Source of the DNA: Clostridioides sp.
Lineage (GTDB): Bacteria; Bacillota; Clostridia; Peptostreptococcales; Peptostreptococcaceae
Direction: 5' to 3'
Assembly: GCA_031272305.1 (NCBI GenBank)
Contig: JAISUA010000139.1
Span: 1 to 5,139, forward strand
Length of the DNA: 5,139 bases
This document shows, one piece after another, positions 1-4,927 of the stretch. The position numbers were made by a program, and so were the translations under genes. The notes under the pieces are model-generated. The model was not told where the DNA came from. It saw only the letters and a program-made list of their open reading frames with translations, and made no database searches. Every line of letters begins with the position of its first letter. The stretch's first letter is position 1.

Positions 1-1
1 A

Positions 2-787
2 ATCAAGAAAAAAATAAATTCACGCACAAAATTAATTATGATGCAGAGATCAAAGGGATATTCATGGAGAAAATCTCTTTCAATTGATGATATAGAAGAA
101 GCTATAGCAGTTGTAAAAAGTATAAATCCAAATCTCATAGTTATGGTAGATAATTGTTATGGAGAATTTTTAGACATCAAAGAGCCGACAGATGTAGGAG
201 CAGATGTTATGGCTGGTTCACTTATAAAAAATCCTGGAGGTGGACTTGCTTTGACAGGAGGATATATAGTAGGTAAAAAAGATTTAATAGAACTTATATC
301 TTATAGACTCACATCTCCTGGAATTGGTAAAGAATGTGGACTTACTTTCGGAACAACAAGAAGTGTATTACAAGGATTTTTTATGGCACCTTATGTTGTT
401 TCTCAAGCCGTTATGGGTGCTATTTTTTGTTCAAGATTCTTTGAAAAATTAGGTTATGATGTATTGCCAAAATACGATGATATAAGAAGTGATATAATTC
501 AGTGCGTAAGACTTAACAATGCAGAAGAAGTAGTAAAATTCTGTGAAGGAGTACAATTCGCTGCACCAGTTGATTCATTTGTCAAACCAGTACCATGGGA
601 TATGCCTGGATATGCTGATCAAGTAATCATGGCAGCAGGAGCATTTGTTCAAGGGTCATCTATAGAACTTAGTGCTGATGCACCGATTAGACCACCGTAT
701 AATGTGTATTTTCAAGGTGGACTTACATTTGACCATTCAAAAATGGGAGTTCTAAAAGCAGCAGAAAATATAAAAACTATATTATAA
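2..787 (+). CDS. Methionine gamma-lyase family protein (aluminium resistance protein-like), 5' end outside window
   Basis: This is the C-terminal part of a cytosolic PLP-dependent fold-type I enzyme of the Met_gamma_lyase/YnbB family. The frame is open to the left edge, so the internal ATG at 38 is not the start; 261 codons are visible, and the family is usually a little over 400 residues. Seen: QRSKGYSWR (from codon 15), the aspartate loop VMVDNCYGEF, and SLIKNPGGG, whose lysine (codon 76, bases 227-229) is the expected Schiff-base residue for PLP. The C-terminal motifs PVPWDMPGY and PIRPPYNVYFQGG also fit the family. Members are predicted C-S lyases acting on sulfur amino acids, but the physiological substrate is generally not established and the 'aluminium resistance' label is historical. 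No terminator follows. The next gene starts 73 bases downstream, so co-transcription is possible. Confidence 0.9.
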   Translation: MKKKINSRTKLIMMQRSKGYSWRKSLSIDDIEEAIAVVKSINPNLIVMVDNCYGEFLDIKEPTDVGADVMAGSLIKNPGGGLALTGGYIVGKKDLIELISYRLTSPGIGKECGLTFGTTRSVLQGFFMAPYVVSQAVMGAIFCSRFFEKLGYDVLPKYDDIRSDIIQCVRLNNAEEVVKFCEGVQFAAPVDSFVKPVPWDMPGYADQVIMAAGAFVQGSSIELSADAPIRPPYNVYFQGGLTFDHSKMGVLKAAENIKTIL

Positions 788-798
788 ATAAAAATTGA

Positions 799-831
799 AT
801 TGTTTGTTTTTGAATTAGTTATTTAAACAAT
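799..831. repeat. Inverted repeat ATTGTTT/AAACAAT upstream of the ProX-like gene
   Basis: ATTGTTT (799-805) and AAACAAT (825-831) are perfect 7-bp inverted arms separated by 19 bases, in the short gap between the lyase gene and the ProX-like gene. No T-tract follows, so it is not a standard intrinsic terminator. It could be a weak RNA hairpin or an operator. A poor promoter candidate (TTGTTT 800-805, TTTAAA 822-827, 16-base spacing) overlaps it. In DNA this AT-rich a 7-bp match can arise by chance. Confidence 0.25.
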
Positions 832-860
832 ACTAAATAGAAAAGGATGAGGTGTTAAAT

Positions 861-1415
861 ATGAGTAACGAAAATTTAACTGAACTTACTGAAGAACAAA
901 AACAGCTACAAATAGAAAATGAAAATAAGGTTTATGAAACTCTAGATGCTTTAGATATAAAATACAAAGTTGTTGAACATGAACCTCTATACACTGCTGA
1001 ACAACTTAATATCTTAAAAGATCCTTCAAGTGATATTTATTGCGAAGGAAATCATTGTAAGAATTTATTCCTTAGAAACGCAAAAGGAAATAAATATTAT
1101 TTAATTGTAGCTAAAGATGATAAAGATGTAAATTTAAAAGAATTGCAAGATATAATAGGTGCAACAAGACTTTCTTTTGCATCTTCAGAAAGACTATATA
1201 AAGTATTAAAACTTTTTCCTGGAAGTGTAAATCCATTTTCACTTAAAAATGATACTGAAAGTGTAGTGGATTTATTTATAGATAAAGATGTTATGAACGG
1301 TGAAAATCTAAACTTCCATCCAAATGTTAATACTAAAATGGTCAATATTTCGTTCAATGATTTCAATAAATTTTTGAAATCACTTGATAACGAAGTAGAA
1401 ATAATTAATTTCTAG
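861..1415 (+). CDS. ProX/PrdX-like prolyl-tRNA synthetase-associated editing protein (YbaK/ProX fold)
   Basis: This is probably a free-standing cytosolic deacylase that hydrolyses mischarged Ala-tRNA(Pro), protecting proline codons from alanine misincorporation. The start is placed at ATG 861 (184 aa) because GAGGTG at 849-854 sits six bases before it; an in-frame GTG at 852 lies inside that Shine-Dalgarno and is less likely. Seen: VVEHEP (residues 37-42), CEGNHCKNLFLRN (61-73) with the conserved lysine at 67, FPGSVNPFSL (119-128), which matches the family's GxxxP catalytic loop, and FHPNVNT (152-158). These are hallmarks of the ProX/PrdX branch rather than of the Cys-tRNA(Pro) editor YbaK. 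The first 20 residues are an acidic, charged extension. PrdX-type genes can sit beside proline reductase operons, but no such genes are visible here, so a housekeeping role is favoured. Substrate specificity is inferred from the family. Confidence 0.88.
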   Translation: MSNENLTELTEEQKQLQIENENKVYETLDALDIKYKVVEHEPLYTAEQLNILKDPSSDIYCEGNHCKNLFLRNAKGNKYYLIVAKDDKDVNLKELQDIIGATRLSFASSERLYKVLKLFPGSVNPFSLKNDTESVVDLFIDKDVMNGENLNFHPNVNTKMVNISFNDFNKFLKSLDNEVEIINF

Positions 1416-1583
1416 TGATAAGTTCTTTAAAAGTGAAATAAAAAAATATATGATTTTTGGTATCTGACTTTGATGATTGATTTGGAGTTCAAAAACTTAT
1501 TTTTCTAGTCACTTTTTATAAGAAGATTTATAATTACTTAAAAAACACATATTAGAAAAATGTTTAGGAGAAAAAATAAAAAT

Positions 1584-2357
1584 ATGGTATTATTAGGATC
1601 AATAGTAAATGGAGCAGCTATAGTTCTAGGAACATTAGTTGGTATACTAATAAAAAAAGGTTTATCTGAAAGAGTCAGTAAAACTATTTTAGATGGTATT
1701 ATACTTGCCGTTTTAGCAATAGGAATAGCAGGTTCATTGAAAGAAACAAATGCACTTATTTCTATTTTTAGTTTGACTATTGGAGGACTAATAGGAGAAC
1801 TTATAGATATAGAAAAAAGACTTAATAGTTTTGGAAGTTTTATTGAATCCAAATTGCAAAAAATTACTTCAAAAACAAAAAATAAGGAATCAAATATTGA
1901 TATAAAAGACGATAAAAATATAGATATAGAAGAAAATAGAGGCGATAGCAAAAATATATCTATTGCAAAGGGATTTGTTACTAGTAGCCTTATATTTTGT
2001 GTAGGTGCTATGTCTATAGTAGGAGCCCTTGAAAGTGGTCTTACACAAACACACCAAACACTTTTTGCAAAATCAATATTAGATGGAGTATCTTCAATAA
2101 TTTTTGCAGCGTCCATGGTAATAGGTGTAATGTTTTCTGGAATAGCAGTTGTTGTGTATGAAGGAATAATAGCATTAGGAGCTTCGTTTTTGACAAATCT
2201 ACTTAGCGATCCTGTTGTAAATTCTATGACTGGTATTGGAAGTTTGCTTATTATAGCATTATCTTTAAATATGCTACATCTTACCAAAATAAAGGTTGCA
2301 AACCTGTTGCCAGCAGTATTCTTACCAATATTGATTGGAATATTAGGATTTCTGTAA
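1584..2357 (+). CDS. DUF554 family integral membrane protein (YdfK/YqgA-like)
   Basis: This is a multi-pass inner-membrane protein of the DUF554 family; its function is not established. The start is placed at ATG 1584 (257 aa): AGGAG at 1566-1570 lies upstream (13 bases, rather long), and the resulting N-terminus, MVLLGSIVNGAAIVLG, is the usual start of the family. An in-frame ATG at 1560 would place the Shine-Dalgarno inside the gene. About seven or eight hydrophobic segments are visible, roughly residues 3-24, 36-52, 56-72, 129-148, 168-186, 188-206, 214-232 and 238-256. The conserved block GFVTSSLIFCVGAMSIVGAL (130-149), followed by AKSILDG (162-168) and the C-terminal KVANLLPAV (237-245), identifies the family. 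Between segments three and four lies a hydrophilic, charged linker (about 85-128) with repeated NIDI motifs, apparently longer than in many homologues. A strong terminator follows 45 bases after the stop. Confidence 0.92.
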   Translation: MVLLGSIVNGAAIVLGTLVGILIKKGLSERVSKTILDGIILAVLAIGIAGSLKETNALISIFSLTIGGLIGELIDIEKRLNSFGSFIESKLQKITSKTKNKESNIDIKDDKNIDIEENRGDSKNISIAKGFVTSSLIFCVGAMSIVGALESGLTQTHQTLFAKSILDGVSSIIFAASMVIGVMFSGIAVVVYEGIIALGASFLTNLLSDPVVNSMTGIGSLLIIALSLNMLHLTKIKVANLLPAVFLPILIGILGFL

Positions 2358-2401
2358 AATAAAAATTCTTTGTAAACAATTTAATCATTCTATTAATTTT
2401 G

Positions 2402-2449
2402 AAAAGGTAGATAAGTTATGAAATTTTTAATAACTTACCTACCTTTTTT
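2402..2449 (+). terminator. Intrinsic terminator after the DUF554 gene
   Basis: Arms 2402-2419 and 2430-2447 form an 18-bp stem with one mismatch (A2411 against C2438) and a 10-base loop. The right arm runs into six consecutive T residues (2444-2449). This is a textbook Rho-independent terminator and separates the upstream block from the repeat protein gene. On the minus strand the trailing T-tract is weak (CTTTTC), so it is mainly one-directional. Confidence 0.93.
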
Positions 2450-2659
2450 AATTTGAAAGAGGATTTTTGTATATATGAGGTTAATTATATAAGTAAAAAG
2501 TTTTTTATTCCTATATAAATATTTTGATGCAAATATTTTGAGAAGTGCATAGATATAAAACGGATATTTTCGCACTTCGAACCAAAACTTTATGTAGAAG
2601 TAATTTTATGACTAAAAAATTTACGATGAATAGATATATTGACATGGAGGGATAGTATT
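2450..2659. other. Gene-free gap upstream of the repeat protein, probably holding its promoter
   Basis: These 210 bases separate the terminator from the next gene and should hold that gene's promoter, but I see no convincing -35/-10 pair. AT-rich -10-like hexamers occur (for example TATAAA at 2514-2519 and 2554-2559), all without a good -35 at proper spacing. The TTGACA at 2639-2644 lies too close to the start codon to be useful. The only other structure is the inverted repeat at 2542-2578. No supported ORF or RNA gene is visible. Confidence 0.5.
2542..2578. repeat. Inverted repeat GAAGTGC/GCACTTC
   Basis: GAAGTGC (2542-2548) and GCACTTC (2572-2578) are perfect inverted arms 23 bases apart. 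They stand out because they are more GC-rich than the surrounding sequence. A -10-like TATAAA (2554-2559) lies between the arms. Outside the arms, TTTTGA on the left and GAACCAAAA on the right could extend the pairing with bulges. No T-tract follows, so it is either an operator-like site or a 5'-leader hairpin; it is about 80 bases before the next start codon. Confidence 0.4.
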
Positions 2660-3820
2660 ATGGAATTTGCTATAAATGGTGTAAATATAAATTTTAATTT
2701 AAAAAGAGTGAATTATAATGATATAAGAAAAAGTTTCAAAATAAATGCTAAAAATGCACAGGAAGATTTTTTTGAAGAATGTGCAAACGTAATAAGATCA
2801 GAGAAAAGACTTGCAGAGCAAGATGTCTACATATTGGATAAATATATAGATAAAGCGTTGAAATTGAGTGTTGAGATATTTATTTCTTACAGTATTTTCA
2901 CTATAGATATAAATACATTTAGGAATATTTATTTGAATTCAAACAAAAACAGCATTTTCAAGAAAAAAATATTAGATTTTAATAAAACTAATCTGTCAAG
3001 TTACAAAAATAAAAAGAAGAAAAAAAATAATAAAAATGAGTATTTTTTTTCTAGCGAATTAAATCAAATTGATAAATCAAAAATTAAAATGAACGATATG
3101 GAAAAATATAAGAATGATGCAAATGAAACATATAAATACAAAAATGATATAAGTAACGTAGAATATTGTAAAAATAAAATGAACGATATAGAAAACTATA
3201 AAAACGATATAGAAAACTATAAAATAGAATATTGCGAAAAAAAAATGAATGATATAGAAAAATACAAAAATGAGATAAAAAAGAACATATTACAAATGAA
3301 AAACTATGAAAAAGACCCAAGAAAAGAGCAGTTAAAAGTATATATAGAAACTTTGAGTGAATTTTTGTATGAAGAATTTTTTGAAATTCATTATTTTGTA
3401 ATTGATGTTTTGAAATCAAATGGTATAATTAGCGTAGGTTCTGTTATTTCAGATGAGGATATAAAAATGGCAGAAGCATTGTTCAACAATTACAAAAGTG
3501 GACTAATCAATAAAGCAAATGAATCGTTAGCAATAAAACAAATCATAGAACTTAATCCATATATAGAGGATTTATATAAATTCTTGATTGAAGAAGAAGG
3601 CGATTTTTTTTTAGAAATTGAAAGATTAACTGAATTTTTGGGATATGATATAAAAATTTTCAAAGAAGAACTTATGAGCAAATATACAGACTATCTTTTA
3701 GTAAATAACATAGATAAAACGGACGATAAGATAGAAAAATATGCTAAATTTATAGGATATAAGGACTTTGCTTTATTTATTAGAAGAATAGAAACAATAA
3801 AAGAATATAGAAATGCTTAG
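2660..3820 (+). CDS. Unrecognised Lys/Asn-rich protein with internal repeats
   Basis: I cannot name this 386-aa protein. The start is ATG 2660, set by GGAGGG at 2646-2651 eight bases upstream; an in-frame TTG at 2639 is not favoured. There is no signal peptide or clear membrane segment, so it is probably cytoplasmic. Three parts are seen. An N-terminal region (1-105) opens with EFAINGVNINFNLKRVNYND. A lysine/asparagine-rich linker (106-215) carries three copies of MND(I/M)E(K/N)YKN at residues 144, 174 and 196, plus a perfect 21-bp tandem duplication. A C-terminal, mostly helical region (225-386) contains the segment LNPYIEDLYKFLIEEEGDF (298-316), then FLGYDIKIFKEEL. From memory that last pattern recalls the C-terminal region of some clostridial hypothetical proteins, but I cannot verify it. 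The gene sits upstream of ylmH in the same orientation, joined by a tandem repeat spacer, which suggests linked expression. Confidence 0.8.
   Translation: MEFAINGVNINFNLKRVNYNDIRKSFKINAKNAQEDFFEECANVIRSEKRLAEQDVYILDKYIDKALKLSVEIFISYSIFTIDINTFRNIYLNSNKNSIFKKKILDFNKTNLSSYKNKKKKKNNKNEYFFSSELNQIDKSKIKMNDMEKYKNDANETYKYKNDISNVEYCKNKMNDIENYKNDIENYKIEYCEKKMNDIEKYKNEIKKNILQMKNYEKDPRKEQLKVYIETLSEFLYEEFFEIHYFVIDVLKSNGIISVGSVISDEDIKMAEALFNNYKSGLINKANESLAIKQIIELNPYIEDLYKFLIEEEGDFFLEIERLTEFLGYDIKIFKEELMSKYTDYLLVNNIDKTDDKIEKYAKFIGYKDFALFIRRIETIKEYRNA
3182..3223 (+). repeat. Perfect 21-bp in-frame tandem duplication in the repeat protein gene
   Basis: Bases 3182-3202 and 3203-3223 are identical, encoding two successive copies of a seven-residue NDIENYK unit. 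They lie within a longer degenerate series whose MNDxExYKN copies begin at bases 3089, 3179 and 3245. Because the period is a multiple of three, copy-number change would lengthen or shorten the linker without breaking the frame. Perfect identity suggests recent expansion. Confidence 0.9.
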
Positions 3821-3827
3821 AATGTAG
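3813..3827 (+). other. Mini-ORF 1 (4 codons) overlapping the upstream stop codon
   Basis: ATG CTT AGA ATG TAG spans the TAG that ends the repeat protein gene at 3818-3820, in a different frame. No Shine-Dalgarno precedes it, so it could be used only by ribosomes that have just terminated. The sequence is certain; translation is speculative. Confidence 0.25.
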
Positions 3828-3846
3828 TAATATTTAGGATGTAGCA

Positions 3847-3861
3847 ATGCTTAGAATATAG
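3847..3861 (+). other. Mini-ORF 2 (M-L-R-I-stop) in the repeat array
   Basis: ATG CTT AGA ATA TAG is preceded by AGGA (3836-3839) at a spacing of seven bases, which is acceptable for initiation in Firmicutes. The start lies 19 bases after the stop of mini-ORF 1. Translation is inferred only from the layout. Confidence 0.3.
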
Positions 3862-3880
3862 TAATATTTAGGATATAGCA

Positions 3881-3895
3881 ATGCTTAGAATATAG
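3881..3895 (+). other. Mini-ORF 3 (M-L-R-I-stop) in the repeat array
   Basis: This is a repeat of the preceding mini-ORF, with AGGA at 3870-3873, a seven-base spacing, and a start again 19 bases after the previous stop. The regularity follows from the 34-bp period, so it is not independent evidence of translation. Confidence 0.3.
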
Positions 3896-3914
3896 TAATA
3901 TTTAGGATGTAGCA

Positions 3915-3950
3915 ATGCTTAAAATGCAGCAATGTTTAAGGAGAATTTGA
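3915..3950 (+). other. Mini-ORF 4 (11 codons) ending directly against the ylmH start
   Basis: AGGA at 3904-3907 precedes ATG 3915 by seven bases. In this module the TAG is changed to CAG, so the frame continues to MLKMQQCLRRI and stops at TGA 3948-3950, immediately followed by the ylmH ATG at 3951. The ylmH Shine-Dalgarno (AAGGAGA, 3938-3944) lies inside this ORF. This is the usual geometry for translational coupling, although no translation evidence is available here. Confidence 0.4.
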
Positions 3951-4688
3951 ATGGAAAGTAATTTATTATCAAGAATAGAAGATTTACAAAATTATGCTTC
4001 TAAAAAAGGAATCTCTAACTCAAAGTTTTTGACGCCAAGTGAAGCGATAGAAGTAAAAGAATTTTTTTCAAATAAATATGATATAGAAATGATTTTTGAT
4101 GGAGGTTTTGCTGACGCTGAAAGAGTTGTAGCTATTTTTGTCAATCGAGAATGGGGAAGTTTTGAGAGAGAAGAAGTGTTAGAAGCGATAAGGATTGATT
4201 ATAGAGAAAAAGAAAAACTCACTCACAGGGATTTGCTTGGTGCAGTATTAGGACTAGGAATAAAAAGAGATGTTATAGGAGATATTTTCGTTTGTGATTG
4301 CTCATATTTGATTTGTCTAAAAAGTATATCTGATTTTATTTTTACCAACTTGACAAAAGTAGGGAGAATAGCAGTGAGCGTGAAAAAAATTTCTTTGGAC
4401 GAATTACCAAAAGCGACACACAAACTAAAAGAAAAAACAGATACAATCGCTTCAAGTAGGCTTGATGCGGTTGTTTCTTCTATGTTCAATATTTCAAGGA
4501 GAGTAGCAAGTGAGGTGATTGGACAAGGAAAAGTTCAACTTTCGTATAAGATTTGCGAAAATGTATCTAAAAACGTATGTGAAGGCGATATAATCTCAGT
4601 TCGTGGAATGGGAAAATCAAAATTACTTGAAATAGGAGATGTAACTAAAAAGGGTAGAATTAGAATAAAGTATGGAATATATATATAA
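3951..4688 (+). CDS. ylmH: YlmH-type S4-domain RNA-binding protein
   Basis: YlmH is a cytosolic RNA-binding protein that associates with the large ribosomal subunit. It is historically listed with cell-division genes in Gram-positive bacteria and has more recently been linked to ribosome-associated quality control. At 245 aa this copy is near the usual length. ATG 3951 is supported by AAGGAGA at 3938-3944. Seen: MIFDGGFADAERV (47-59), the family signature LTHRDLLGAVLGLGIKRDVI (90-109) followed by GDIFV, and a C-terminal S4 domain (about 165-225) with TIASSRLDAVVSSMFNISR and GDIISVRGMGKSKL. The stretch GKVQLSYK replaces the VNWK-like sequence common in homologues. Often ylmH lies next to sepF, ylmG or divIVA; here it follows an unrelated repeat protein and none of those is visible. 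No terminator is seen after it before a new promoter begins. Confidence 0.93.
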   Translation: MESNLLSRIEDLQNYASKKGISNSKFLTPSEAIEVKEFFSNKYDIEMIFDGGFADAERVVAIFVNREWGSFEREEVLEAIRIDYREKEKLTHRDLLGAVLGLGIKRDVIGDIFVCDCSYLICLKSISDFIFTNLTKVGRIAVSVKKISLDELPKATHKLKEKTDTIASSRLDAVVSSMFNISRRVASEVIGQGKVQLSYKICENVSKNVCEGDIISVRGMGKSKLLEIGDVTKKGRIRIKYGIYI

Positions 4689-4693
4689 AGTTT

Positions 4694-4724
4694 TTGGAAT
4701 ATGAAGTCGAAAATATGATATAAT
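4694..4724 (+). promoter_or_regulatory. Extended -10 promoter downstream of ylmH
   Basis: A perfect TATAAT at 4719-4724 is preceded by TG at 4716-4717, giving the extended -10 motif TGNTATAAT. The best -35 match, TTGGAA (4694-4699), has a long 19-base spacer, which an extended -10 can tolerate. Transcription would begin near 4731, just after the ylmH stop, and would read the leader, the 23-codon ORF and the gene at the right edge. Confidence 0.7.
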
Positions 4725-4730
4725 TTAGTG

Positions 4731-4818
4731 AGAGAGAGTTTAATCTATAGGGCGAGTTTTCATAATTTATTTTTTTCAGGAATGAGGAAGAAATCTTTTT
4801 TTCTGGAGGTGATAGATT
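4731..4818 (+). promoter_or_regulatory. 5' leader with inverted and direct repeats before the 23-codon ORF
   Basis: This predicted leader of about 88 nt begins with a purine run. TAATCTAT (4741-4748) is an exact 8-bp complement of ATAGATTA (4812-4819), which covers the gap between the Shine-Dalgarno and the A of the start codon at 4819. TTTTTTTC(A/T)GGA occurs twice, at 4770-4781 and 4796-4807, and the second copy flows into the Shine-Dalgarno GGAGGTGAT (4805-4813). I do not recognise a T-box, SAM or other known riboswitch motif. A regulatory role is inferred from the layout. Confidence 0.4.
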
Positions 4819-4890
4819 ATGAACTTACAAACGATAAAAGATATACTCGATTTATTTACATCATATTCAAGATATTTATATAAAAAATAA
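4819..4890 (+). CDS. 23-codon small ORF, possible leader peptide or small protein
   Basis: This 23-codon ORF follows GGAGGTGAT (4805-4813), a perfect complement to the 16S rRNA tail at ideal spacing and the strongest ribosome binding site in the window. The peptide begins MNLQTIKDILDLF and ends SRYLYKK. The first half can form an amphipathic helix; the C-terminus is basic with three tyrosines. There is no run of one amino acid as in classical attenuators, and no following terminator hairpin is seen, so amino-acid-responsive attenuation is not supported. It lies 37 bases before the next gene and probably shares its transcript. It could be a translated leader that aids downstream initiation, a small membrane-active peptide, or a small cytosolic protein. 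I do not recognise it. Confidence 0.55.
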   Translation: MNLQTIKDILDLFTSYSRYLYKK

Positions 4891-4927
4891 ACTATTAAAA
4901 AATTTATTAACGGAGTTGAAAATTATT

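Larger units (their letters stand above)
3812..3938 (+). repeat. 17-bp tandem repeat array (34-bp higher-order unit) between the repeat protein gene and ylmH
   Basis: Seven full 17-bp units start at 3812, 3829, 3846, 3863, 3880, 3897 and 3914, and an eighth begins at 3931 and degenerates into the ylmH Shine-Dalgarno. Odd units read AATGCTTAGAATATAGT and even units AATATTTAGGATGTAGC, with few substitutions, so the true period is 34 bp. Unit 1 contains the stop codon of the upstream gene, and the array leaves no unique spacer. Each 34-bp module carries AGGA seven bases before an ATG, giving short ORFs. There are no spacers between units, so this is not a CRISPR array. Confidence 0.95.

Noticed and set aside
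1097..1366. Minus-strand open frame opposite the ProX-like gene
   Set aside because: It is fully contained in a gene with strong family motifs and shows no recognisable features.
1419..1517. Complementary segments AAAAGTGA (1429-1436) and TCACTTTTT (1509-1517), and ATAAGTT with AACTTAT, after the ProX-like gene
   Set aside because: The loops are about 70 bases, the pairs are not nested, and everything is AT-rich; this is not a credible terminator or attenuator without further support.
1538..2287. 249-codon minus-strand open frame opposite the DUF554 gene
   Set aside because: The + strand encodes a clear DUF554 protein with family motifs; the opposite frame is Ile/Ser/Pro-rich shadow sequence.
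2639..2644. Consensus TTGACA hexamer before the repeat protein gene
   Set aside because: A -10 at proper spacing would fall inside the coding region after ATG 2660 and no such box is present.
3084..3419. Minus-strand open frame rich in Phe, Tyr and Ser opposite the repeat protein gene
   Set aside because: It mirrors the Lys/Asn-rich repeats of the + strand gene, has no support as a gene of its own, and overlaps a well-supported CDS.
3490..3681. 63-codon minus-strand open frame opposite the repeat protein gene
   Set aside because: It is Ser/Ile-rich shadow sequence fully contained in the + strand gene, with no recognisable motif.
3812..3938. CRISPR array
   Set aside because: Units are contiguous 17-mers without spacers, and no cas gene is nearby.
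4223..4489. Minus-strand open frame opposite ylmH
   Set aside because: It lies over the conserved HRDLLG and S4 coding region of ylmH and has no motif of its own.
4725..4818. Known riboswitch or T-box in the leader
   Set aside because: No T-box sequence or other riboswitch core that I recognise is present.
4782..4883. Alternative 33-codon ORF in another frame overlapping the 23-codon ORF
   Set aside because: Its only AGGA touches the ATG, leaving no spacing, while the 23-codon ORF has a perfect Shine-Dalgarno at ideal distance.
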